Of a stretch of DNA of 8,423 nt, positions 1 to 6,077 are shown in pieces (the stretch's first letter is position 1; the number at the start of each line of letters is the position of its first letter). The notes under the pieces are model-generated. The model ran no database searches, was not told the DNA's origin, and saw only the letters and a list, made by a program, of their open reading frames with translations. The stretch comes from SAR116 cluster bacterium. Lineage in GTDB: Bacteria; Pseudomonadota; Alphaproteobacteria; Puniceispirillales; UBA1172. The DNA lies in NCBI GenBank assembly GCA_002691725.1, contig NZIT01000122.1, positions 1 to 8,423 of the forward strand. Reading direction: 5' to 3'. The translations under genes and the position numbers were made by a program.

Positions 1-115
1 AACACTTGAAACTACAGAAGTCGATATTATAAATACAATTTTTGCACATCCAACTTTATCTGAAGCTATGCACGAATCTGTGCTAGATGCCTTTGATAAA
101 GTGATCCATTTCTAG
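1..115 (+). CDS. lpdA: Dihydrolipoamide dehydrogenase (E3), C-terminal end, partial
   Basis: Only the last 37 codons and the TAG stop lie in the window; the reading frame is open at the left edge from base 2. The peptide contains AHPTLSEAM, which matches the C-terminal signature of E3 flavoproteins. In this family the His of HPT and the Glu five residues later form the catalytic His-Glu pair at the dimer interface, and both are present here. E3 reoxidises dihydrolipoyl groups of 2-oxoacid dehydrogenase complexes in the cytoplasm, using FAD and NAD+. The gene ends just before the lipoyl synthase start, so a lipoate-dependent enzyme sits next to the enzyme that makes lipoate. Whether it is the pyruvate or the 2-oxoglutarate complex E3 cannot be told from this fragment; the lipA neighbour makes the pyruvate complex more likely (inference). 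Confidence 0.88.
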   Translation, partial: TLETTEVDIINTIFAHPTLSEAMHESVLDAFDKVIHF

Positions 116-127
116 TATGTGTTGATA

Positions 128-1102
128 ATGATGAGTGATGATAGTGTTATATTTCGCGGCAAGGGGTTACGAGGCGCGGCAAGACATCCCGAAAAGGCTA
201 AAAACCCCGAAAGACCTCAGCCTAGGAGACCGGATTGGTTGCGTGTAAAAGCCCCGCAATCAGCAGGATATGAAGCCACGCGGCAAATTATTCATGACCA
301 AAATCTGGTCACCGTATGCGAAGAAGCGGCATGCCCTAATATTGGTGAGTGCTGGGCAAAGAAACATGCCACGATGATGATCCTTGGCTCGGTTTGTACC
401 CGTGCCTGTGCCTTTTGCAATGTGGCGACTGGCCGTCCAGATCAGTTAGACCCGCATGAACCTGAACGTGTCGCCGATGCGGTGGCGAGCCTGTCTTTGG
501 CGCATGTTGTCATTACCTCCGTCGATAGAGACGATTTAGATGATGGCGGAGCCAATCATTTCGCGCAAGTGATTACCGCTATCAGAGCATCCTCGCCTGC
601 GACCACGATAGAGATTTTAACCCCTGACTTTCTGAAAAAAGATGGTGCTTTAGAAATTGTGGTTAGGGCTAAACCAGATGTCTTTAATCATAATCTTGAA
701 ACCATTCCCCGATTATATCCATCAGTAAGGCCGGGGGCGCGATATTTTCATTCCCTTAATCTGCTGCATCAGGTAAAAGCACTTGATCCAGAGATTTTCA
801 CTAAATCAGGTATCATGGTAGGCTTGGGCGAAGGCATGGAAGAAGTGTTACAAGTGATGGATGATATGCGCAGCGCTGATATTGATTTTATGACGATTGG
901 TCAATATCTTCAGCCAACACCAAAGCATCATCCGATTGATCGCTTTTGGACACCTGATGAGTTTAGTCAATTATCACAGCGCGGCTCAGCCAAAGGGTTT
1001 TTATTAATATCTGCAACACCTTTAACGCGATCATCTTATCATGCTGATGAAGATTTTGCCCGTCTCAGGGCAGAACGGCAAAACCGTTTAGCGAGATCAT
1101 AA
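128..1102 (+). CDS. lipA: Lipoyl synthase, radical SAM enzyme
   Basis: LipA inserts two sulfur atoms into octanoyl groups on the lipoyl domains of 2-oxoacid dehydrogenases and GcvH, using two [4Fe-4S] clusters. Numbered from the ATG at 128 (324 aa, close to the usual ~320), the auxiliary-cluster motif CX4CX5C is C64, C69 and C75. The radical SAM motif CX3CX2C is C90, C94 and C97, within [10 protein letters not shown]. The C-terminal RSSYHAD (about 301-307) supplies the family's unusual serine ligand. All key residues are intact. The start is uncertain: GTG at 119, TTG at 122, and ATG at 128 or 131 are in frame, none with a clear Shine-Dalgarno. I prefer 128 because it is the first ATG; the N-terminus is variable in the family. 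It lies 3-15 bases after lpdA, depending on the start, and 5 bases before the COQ10-like gene, which suggests one transcript. Confidence 0.97.
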   Translation: MMSDDSVIFRGKGLRGAARHPEKAKNPERPQPRRPDWLRVKAPQSAGYEATRQIIHDQNLVTVCEEAACPNIGECWAKKHATMMILGSVCTRACAFCNVATGRPDQLDPHEPERVADAVASLSLAHVVITSVDRDDLDDGGANHFAQVITAIRASSPATTIEILTPDFLKKDGALEIVVRAKPDVFNHNLETIPRLYPSVRPGARYFHSLNLLHQVKALDPEIFTKSGIMVGLGEGMEEVLQVMDDMRSADIDFMTIGQYLQPTPKHHPIDRFWTPDEFSQLSQRGSAKGFLLISATPLTRSSYHADEDFARLRAERQNRLARS

Positions 1103-1107
1103 ATTGA

Positions 1108-1572
1108 ATGACTCAGCATGCCGAACAGCGCCTAGTCCCGCATTTACCAGTAAATTTGTATCATCTTGTGTCAGATGTGAATGCCTATCCACAATTTTTG
1201 CCGTGGTGTTTGGCGGCGCGGATCAGATCACAAGATGACGAAAAAATGATCGCTGATCTGATGATTGGTTTTCGTATCTATCGGGAAAAGTTTACATCAT
1301 ATGTGGATTTTGATCCTGAACAGCTTAAGATTTATGTGCAATATGCCGAAGGGCCTTTTAAGTATTTAGAAAACCAATGGCATTTCAAACCGCATGAGGG
1401 GGGATGCTTAATCGACTTTCACGTTGATTTTGAGTTTCGCTCACGGTTCTTTCAATCGGTTATTGAAACGCTGTTTTCTGAAGCGGTTAAGCGCATGGTG
1501 CGCGCTTTTGAGACCCGCGCTGACACGCTATATCCGCGTCTTGGTAGCGCGTTACCTGACCAGCCCAAATAA
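1108..1572 (+). CDS. COQ10/RatA-family START-domain protein (polyketide cyclase-like)
   Basis: This 154-residue protein is a single START/SRPBCC-fold domain of the COQ10/RatA family. It shows the family features VNLYHLVSDVNAYPQFLPWC near the N-terminus (about 15-34), a central FKYLENQWHF (about 84-93), and a C-terminal amphipathic helix around FFQSVIETLFSEAVKRMVRAFE (about 114-135, cited piecewise by position). Mitochondrial Coq10 binds ubiquinone and is needed for efficient respiration, and bacterial homologues are thought to do the same. The E. coli homologue was also named RatA, a proposed ribosome-association toxin, and automated annotation often uses that name. No antitoxin-like neighbour is present, so I favour a ubiquinone-binding chaperone role (inference). 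The ATG is 5 bases after lipA's stop, with no good Shine-Dalgarno, so translation probably depends on coupling. It is the last plus-strand gene before the convergent operon. Confidence 0.9.
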   Translation: MTQHAEQRLVPHLPVNLYHLVSDVNAYPQFLPWCLAARIRSQDDEKMIADLMIGFRIYREKFTSYVDFDPEQLKIYVQYAEGPFKYLENQWHFKPHEGGCLIDFHVDFEFRSRFFQSVIETLFSEAVKRMVRAFETRADTLYPRLGSALPDQPK

Positions 1573-1585
1573 ACTAAATGATCAG

Positions 1586-2119
1586 TTATGGCGTTAAGGC
1601 TGTTATCTGGGTTTTGAGTTGGGTTAAGGCAGAATGAACGGTCGCTTGCCTGATATCGTCTCTATCCCCCTTAAAATGCTCAACCCAGCTTAAGGTTTTG
1701 CTCGATCCTTGATATTGAATATGTAACCCAAACCAAACCGTGCCTACCGGTTTTTGCGGCGTGCCGCCAGCAGGACCAGCAATACCAGTCACGGCAACCG
1801 CAGCTATGCCGCTATTATCGGTGTGATCAGCATTTTGGCATGCGCCTTCTGCCATTGCCATAGCCACGTCTTTGCTGACCGCGCCATGGTCTGCAATCAT
1901 ATCAGCAGGAACATTGAGCATGGCTGTCTTGGCGGCGTTAGAATAGGTGATAAAGCCGCGATCAACGACATCAGATGATCCAGCGATATCGGTCAAGGCG
2001 GCAATGATTAATCCGCCTGTGCAACTTTCCGCTGTCACCAGATTTATATTGTTGTCTCGCGCGAGTGATAAGACATCTTCCGCCAATGTCGCGCGCGTAT
2101 CATGTGTTGAAGCCGTCAT
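1586..2119 (-). CDS. CinA C-terminal domain protein, PncC-type nicotinamide-nucleotide amidase
   Basis: The 177-residue protein consists of the CinA C-terminal domain only, with no N-terminal COG1058 (MoaB-like) domain, as is common in alphaproteobacteria. Conserved blocks in order are TAESCTGG with the candidate catalytic Ser (S32 from the ATG at 2119), RGFITYSNAAK, HGAVSKDVA, and AVTGIAGPAGG followed by KPVGTVWFG. Characterised PncC enzymes deamidate nicotinamide mononucleotide to nicotinate mononucleotide, recycling the by-product of NAD+-dependent DNA ligase; that activity is inferred here from family membership. A TTG four codons upstream (2131) would give 181 aa and a 16-base overlap with pgpA. 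I chose the ATG because it makes a 4-base ATGA overlap with the pgpA stop, typical of translational coupling and matching the ispDF-pgpA junction. It is the last gene of the minus-strand operon and ends 13 bases from the convergent COQ10-like gene. Confidence 0.92.
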   Translation of the reverse strand: MTASTHDTRATLAEDVLSLARDNNINLVTAESCTGGLIIAALTDIAGSSDVVDRGFITYSNAAKTAMLNVPADMIADHGAVSKDVAMAMAEGACQNADHTDNSGIAAVAVTGIAGPAGGTPQKPVGTVWFGLHIQYQGSSKTLSWVEHFKGDRDDIRQATVHSALTQLKTQITALTP

Positions 2120-2613
2120 GCCATCACCCAACCATAAAACTGAAAACTGGCCATAATGACAACGCCGGCAAGAACACCAGCCATAATATCATCAGCAATA
2201 ACTCCTGCCGCACCGGGCAACTCCTCAGCGGTGGATACAGGCGGCGGCTTAGTGATATCAAATATCCGAAACAGCACAAAAGCGGCTAGCAATGTATAAA
2301 GATAGGCGCTCTCAGGGCTTGCCATAACAGGAATGGCTAAGAGAACAAGCCACTGGCCAATAACCTCATCAATAATAATCTCACTCGCATCATGTTTCCC
2401 GGTGATTGCGCTATGCGCATCAATCGCCGGAAATGAGATAATGGTTACGATAATGATCATAATAACAAGTGGGATCATGCCAAGCGTGATCGTCACCGTC
2501 CCGCCAATCAATAATGCCGCCGCCGAGCCAACAGTACCGGGGGCAGGGGCGTAACCGAGCGGCCCTAATGTCGCAATCGCGGAAAGCATGGATTGGGTTG
2601 ATGATGGCTTCAT
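2116..2613 (-). CDS. pgpA: Phosphatidylglycerophosphatase A
   Basis: PgpA is an inner-membrane phosphatase that removes the phosphate from phosphatidylglycerophosphate, giving phosphatidylglycerol. The 165-residue chain is typical in length and carries the family blocks in order: GPLGYAPAPGTVGS (17-30), an acidic DASEIIIDEVIGQW segment (75-88, with D75, E78, D82 and E83), FRIFDITKPPP (115-125) and GVIADDIMAG (137-146). Hydrophobic spans at about 31-62, 88-98, 103-116 and 143-163 fit a polytopic membrane protein. The start codon overlaps the ispDF stop by 4 bases (ATGA), with AGGA about 9 bases upstream as a reasonable ribosome site. The gene's own stop likewise overlaps the preferred cinA-type start. 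All acidic catalytic candidates are present, so it looks functional. Membrane-lipid and isoprenoid synthesis genes therefore share a transcript. Confidence 0.95.
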   Translation of the reverse strand: MKPSSTQSMLSAIATLGPLGYAPAPGTVGSAAALLIGGTVTITLGMIPLVIMIIIVTIISFPAIDAHSAITGKHDASEIIIDEVIGQWLVLLAIPVMASPESAYLYTLLAAFVLFRIFDITKPPPVSTAEELPGAAGVIADDIMAGVLAGVVIMASFQFYGWVMA

Positions 2614-3854
2614 TGCTCAATTCCTGACACTGGCAGTAAGACGCTGACCACAGCATGCGCGGCAAGACCCAGTTTATGGCCAATAAAACCCATGCCTTCG
2701 CTTGTTGTTGCTTTGACAGATACGGCATTTTGATCAAGGCCGGTAAGCTCAGCAAGTTTCTCCACCATAGCATCGCGATGGGGTAAGACTTTCGGTGCTT
2801 CGGCAATGATAGTAATATCACAATTCACCAATTTACCGCTATTTTCAGCCAATCGGCGGCACGCATCTATAAGGAATAAATCTGAGGACGCATGCCGCCA
2901 TTTTTCATCAGAAGGCGGAAAATGGGTGCCAATATCACCATCACCAATCGCCCCTAATATAGCATCTGTCAGCGCATGCAGCCCGACATCACCATCAGAA
3001 TGGGCAATCACCGCCTGATCATGATCAATGGCTATCCCGCAGAGCATAATCTGTGTGTTTTGATCGGTATCGTGAGTTTCCTCAAATCGGTGAACATCAT
3101 AACCAAACCCAACCCGTGATGTCATGGTTTGTGCAGGAGCCATCATCTGCGCCATAATCCAATCAGACTCGGTTGTTATTTTAAACGTTCGTGGGTCGCC
3201 TTCGATCACATGAACAGGGATACCAGCTTCTTCGGCCAGGCTACTATCATCGGTAAACCCAGCCCCGGAAAAACACTGATGCAACTCATAAATAGTATCA
3301 AAATGAAAGAGCTGTGGGGTTTGCACACGGATAACTTGCTCACGGTCAATCTGTCCAGTGACTTGGTTATTATTGACAGTTTTAAGGCTATCTCCCGGAG
3401 GCAATGCCGGCACAATAGCTTTAATCATATTAGGGTCAGTTATCTGGCCATCTGTTTGCTTATGCGGGGGGTGCTGATGATAGAGATCAAGCATACGATC
3501 AATCATATCTCTTGGCAGGAAAGGCCGTGCCGCATCATGAATGAATACCGCACTCGGTTTCGTTGCAGCGAGTTGCTCTAATCCAGCCTTAACAGAATCC
3601 TGTCTTTCCGCGCCACCTGTTACCGCCATCCAGTGATTAAGCTGATATTCAGCCAGTTTCGCCGCATGATAAGCCTCCTCACCATCAGGGCAGACGATCA
3701 CTCCACCGCGGCAAGCTGAATGACTGGCAAGTGCCAGAACAGCATAAAGCCAGATATCGCGGCCTTGCAGCTGGCGATACTGTTTTGGCGTTCCGCCTAA
3801 GCGTGAGCCTTGGCCGGCGGCAAGAATGAGGGCATGGAAATCAAAATCAGACAT
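2610..3854 (-). CDS. ispDF: Bifunctional IspD/IspF: MEP cytidylyltransferase fused to MECDP synthase
   Basis: One 414-residue chain carries two non-consecutive MEP-pathway steps: 2-C-methylerythritol 4-phosphate cytidylyltransferase (about 1-240) and 2-C-methylerythritol 2,4-cyclodiphosphate synthase (about 246-412). The IspD half shows LAAGQGSRLGG-TPKQY (11-26, with R18 and K24), HDAARPF (106-112), DREQVIRVQTPQLF (170-183) and K225 in RTFKITTESD. The IspF half shows the metal ligands D253 and H255 in GYDVHRF and H285 in HSDGD, then GDIGTHFPPSDEKW (306-319) and TTSEGMGFIG (383-392). Compared with E. coli IspD, the loop before DSLK is about 15 residues longer, and the ligand-contacting Thr of DTMK is Ser156. 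Such fusions are common in alphaproteobacteria. It is the first gene of the minus-strand operon, with no strong Shine-Dalgarno, and it overlaps pgpA by 4 bases. Cytoplasmic. Confidence 0.97.
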   Translation of the reverse strand: MSDFDFHALILAAGQGSRLGGTPKQYRQLQGRDIWLYAVLALASHSACRGGVIVCPDGEEAYHAAKLAEYQLNHWMAVTGGAERQDSVKAGLEQLAATKPSAVFIHDAARPFLPRDMIDRMLDLYHQHPPHKQTDGQITDPNMIKAIVPALPPGDSLKTVNNNQVTGQIDREQVIRVQTPQLFHFDTIYELHQCFSGAGFTDDSSLAEEAGIPVHVIEGDPRTFKITTESDWIMAQMMAPAQTMTSRVGFGYDVHRFEETHDTDQNTQIMLCGIAIDHDQAVIAHSDGDVGLHALTDAILGAIGDGDIGTHFPPSDEKWRHASSDLFLIDACRRLAENSGKLVNCDITIIAEAPKVLPHRDAMVEKLAELTGLDQNAVSVKATTSEGMGFIGHKLGLAAHAVVSVLLPVSGIEQ

Positions 3855-4005
3855 GTTCTATATATACCCATAACAGAATAGAAATACATCCAGAAGCTAA
3901 TGCTTTCTATATATTTTGCAATTATCGGGCATTTGTAATTGTTGGCTTGTGAATAGGCGGTCTTCCATGGTAAAAGATGCCTAATTTTTAAGCATATTGG
4001 TATTT
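3855..4005. promoter_or_regulatory. Divergent ispDF / dusB-ntr spacer, presumed promoter region
   Basis: This is the only real intergenic gap in the window, about 150 AT-rich bases between the start codons of two divergent operons, so it should hold both promoters. For dusB, a weak candidate is TTGTGA (3947-3952) and TAAAAG (3971-3976) with an 18-base spacer, each matching 4 of 6 consensus bases. For ispDF, TATATA runs lie on the minus strand near 3860-3865 and 3908-3913, but neither has a convincing -35 partner. I see no sigma-54 -24/-12 (GG-N10-GC type) element and no terminator. The region is certain as a spacer; the individual promoter elements are guesses. Confidence 0.4.
3856..3914. repeat. 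10-base direct repeat TTCTATATAT in the divergent spacer
   Basis: TTCTATATAT occurs exactly at 3856-3865 and again at 3905-3914, 49 bases apart start to start, within the ispDF/dusB spacer. The sequence is AT-rich, so chance or two alternative -10-like elements for the minus-strand operon are both possible. No function is assigned. Confidence 0.5.
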
Positions 4006-4992
4006 ATGATGAAAATTGGTTCACTTGAGCTTGATCATAAGGTGATTTTAGCGCCTATGTCTGGCGTAACTGACTGGCCTTTCCGCCGCATGGTGCGGTC
4101 GCTAGGTGGTGGTCTGGTCGTGTCTGAAATGGTAGCAAGTGAGGCCATTATTCGCGGTGTTAAAACCGAAATCCGCAAATTATCAACTAATGCCAGAGAC
4201 GAGAACCCTTTTGCCCTGCAACTAGCAGGCTGGGAGCCAGCTATGATGGCAGAAGCGGCGCGTATGGGCTGTGATATGGGTGCCGCAATCATTGATCTCA
4301 ATCTAGGTTGTCCGGCACGAAAAGTGACAGGCAAATTATCTGGTTCAGCCCTGATGCGTGATGAAAGCATGGTAGCCGCTATATTTGAGGCGGTGATGAA
4401 AGCCTCTGATCGTCCAGTCACCGTGAAAATGCGCTTGGGCTGGGATGATGACACTCGCAATGCTCCAAAAATTGCAAAAATGGCAGAAGAAGCAGGACTT
4501 TCCATGGTCACGGTTCATGGCCGAACACGCTGTCAGTTCTATAAAGGGCAAGCCGATTGGTCGGCTGTTCATGCGGTTAAAGATGCTGTTAATCTGCCGG
4601 TTGTGATTAATGGAGACATTACGGATGGCAATTCTGCTCAGGCGGCATTAGCGGCGTCTGGTGCTGATGCGGTTATGGTTGGACGTGCAAGCATGGGACA
4701 GCCTTGGCTGTTAGCGCATCTTGATCATTATCTTCAATATGGACAGATGCCATTGCCGCCAAGCCTGCCCGAACGTCATGCGATCATGCGTCATCACCTT
4801 GATCTGATGTTGTCGCATTACGGCAGTCATGGCTTGCGGTTAGCGCGAAAGCATGTCAGTGCGTATGCAAACGGGCTCCCGCATGCGGCAGAAATGCGCC
4901 AAATTGCCAATAATACGACTGATGCGGCGGCGGTCTTTAGCGCTATGGATAATTGGTTTGATCAGTTGCAAGATTGTGGTGAGGCGGCCTAA
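4006..4992 (+). CDS. dusB: tRNA dihydrouridine synthase B (NifR3 family)
   Basis: DusB is an FMN enzyme that reduces specific uridines in the tRNA D-loop to dihydrouridine with NADPH. The 328-residue protein carries the Dus blocks in order: LAPMSGVTDWPFRR near the start, SEMVAS, FALQLAGWEP, IDLNLGCPARKV with the catalytic Cys (C102 from the ATG at 4006), VTVKMRLGWDDD, VTVHGRTRCQFYKG-ADW, VVINGDI and DAVMVGRASMGQPW. The last four blocks line the FMN phosphate end of the TIM barrel. The frame is also open to a TTG at 3997, and an ATG follows at 4009; the family usually begins just before a KIGS-like stretch, so 4006 or 4009 is right. No clear Shine-Dalgarno is visible. Its stop overlaps the ntrB start by 1 base (TAATG). 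The name nifR3 comes from this position upstream of ntrB-ntrC in Rhodobacter. Confidence 0.96.
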   Translation: MMKIGSLELDHKVILAPMSGVTDWPFRRMVRSLGGGLVVSEMVASEAIIRGVKTEIRKLSTNARDENPFALQLAGWEPAMMAEAARMGCDMGAAIIDLNLGCPARKVTGKLSGSALMRDESMVAAIFEAVMKASDRPVTVKMRLGWDDDTRNAPKIAKMAEEAGLSMVTVHGRTRCQFYKGQADWSAVHAVKDAVNLPVVINGDITDGNSAQAALAASGADAVMVGRASMGQPWLLAHLDHYLQYGQMPLPPSLPERHAIMRHHLDLMLSHYGSHGLRLARKHVSAYANGLPHAAEMRQIANNTTDAAAVFSAMDNWFDQLQDCGEAA

Positions 4993-6077
4993 TGATGATT
5001 AACGCCCAACATGATCTCGCTGACATAGTGCTGAATTCTATCGGCTTTCCATTATTGGTTATTGATACTCAAAATCAAGTGATTGAGGCAAACACCTCGG
5101 CTGAGGCGTTTTTTCAATCAGGGCGTAAAACACTGCTTGATCAGTCTATTGATGATTTATTCCCGTCCTCATCACCAGTTAACACCATGATTGATAAAGC
5201 CAGAATTACGGCTGCTAATGTTAATGATCAAGGCATTGATATATCCAGCAATCTTCTCGGCAACAGATTGATAAACTTGCATATATCACCATTAGTTGAA
5301 CGCTCTGGGCTGGTTGCTATTCTCATTCAGGAAAGAGCTTTAGCCGAGCGCCTGCGAGGACAAGAGCAATTTCGCGGCTCATCACGGCGGATGTCATCCT
5401 TTGCCGCATTATTAGCGCATGAGATTAAAACCCCATTATCCGCGATAAGAGGCGCAGCCGAGCTGATCACGCGCGCCAATACCGACAGCAAACAAAACCA
5501 GTTAGCGAATTTGATTGTATCTGAATCTGACCGCGTGACTGAATTAGTTAATCGCATGGAAACCTTAGCCGCAGGAAATACAATCAATCGCAAATCAATC
5601 AATATTCATGAGATTATTGATCATTGTATCGACCTTGCTGAGCAGAGTTTTGGCAATGGATTCACCTTTGAAAAACTTTATGATCCATCTCTGCCAGATA
5701 CATTTGGTGATAAAGAATTGCTCATCCAAGCGTTGATAAATTTATTGAAGAACGCTTGTGAAGCATCTGATATAAATGATAAAATTACTGTTAAAACTGT
5801 TTATAATCTTGGCTCACGGCTGACCATTTCGGCCGCCGATAGTGATCATTTATCCATGTTAGGTGTTGTTGTCATTAATCATGGTGATGGTATCCCTGAT
5901 GCGATCAAAACCCGTCTTTTTGATCCTTTTGTTACAGCCAAGCCTGATGGCACCGGCTTGGGGCTAGCCTTGGTGGCTAGTATAGTAACCGATCATGGAG
6001 GGTCCGTTAATGTGAGTGATGATGACGGCAAAACCATGTTTCAAATCAATTTGCCAATCACCCGAGGGATGTCATGA
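4992..6077 (+). CDS. ntrB: Nitrogen regulation sensor histidine kinase/phosphatase NtrB
   Basis: NtrB is a soluble kinase that phosphorylates NtrC under nitrogen limitation and, with PII bound, dephosphorylates it. The 361 residues contain an N-terminal PAS-like domain (about 8-115, starting IVLNSIGFPLLVID), a dimerisation/phosphoacceptor domain with the H-box LAHEIKTPLSAIRGAAELI (H143), and a GHKL ATPase domain. The ATPase domain shows an N-box LINLLKNACEA (248-258), the F/G2 stretch LFDPFVTAKPDGTGLGLALV (309-328), and DHGGSV. The G1 box reads NHGDGIP (296-302), where NtrB proteins normally have DNGPGIP, so the usual adenine-contacting Asp is Asn296. The H-box has T at H+4, where NtrB usually has N; both residues are accepted in phosphatase-competent kinases. 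There is no transmembrane segment. A GTGAGG lies about 10 bases before the start, which overlaps dusB's stop; the stop overlaps ntrC by ATGA. Confidence 0.95.
   Translation: MMINAQHDLADIVLNSIGFPLLVIDTQNQVIEANTSAEAFFQSGRKTLLDQSIDDLFPSSSPVNTMIDKARITAANVNDQGIDISSNLLGNRLINLHISPLVERSGLVAILIQERALAERLRGQEQFRGSSRRMSSFAALLAHEIKTPLSAIRGAAELITRANTDSKQNQLANLIVSESDRVTELVNRMETLAAGNTINRKSINIHEIIDHCIDLAEQSFGNGFTFEKLYDPSLPDTFGDKELLIQALINLLKNACEASDINDKITVKTVYNLGSRLTISAADSDHLSMLGVVVINHGDGIPDAIKTRLFDPFVTAKPDGTGLGLALVASIVTDHGGSVNVSDDDGKTMFQINLPITRGMS

Noticed and set aside
1108..1572. Toxin-antitoxin system suggested by the RatA name
   Set aside because: RatA homologues are equally COQ10 homologues. No RatB/antitoxin-like partner is adjacent, and the neighbours are respiratory and lipoate genes, so a toxin system is not supported.
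1573..1600. Rho-independent terminator at the convergent junction
   Set aside because: The stem is only 4 bases, AT-rich and without a following T-run.
2420..2821. A 133-codon open frame on the minus strand spanning the ispDF-pgpA junction
   Set aside because: It is out of frame with two well-recognised genes that cover the same bases, and it has no family-like motif. It is a shadow frame.
3129..3581. A 150-codon plus-strand open frame inside ispDF
   Set aside because: It is antisense to the conserved IspD domain, and its translation has no coherent domain features.
4035..4511. A 158-codon open frame antisense to dusB
   Set aside because: The plus strand encodes a complete DusB with all its motifs. 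The antisense frame shows no recognisable domain or ribosome site.
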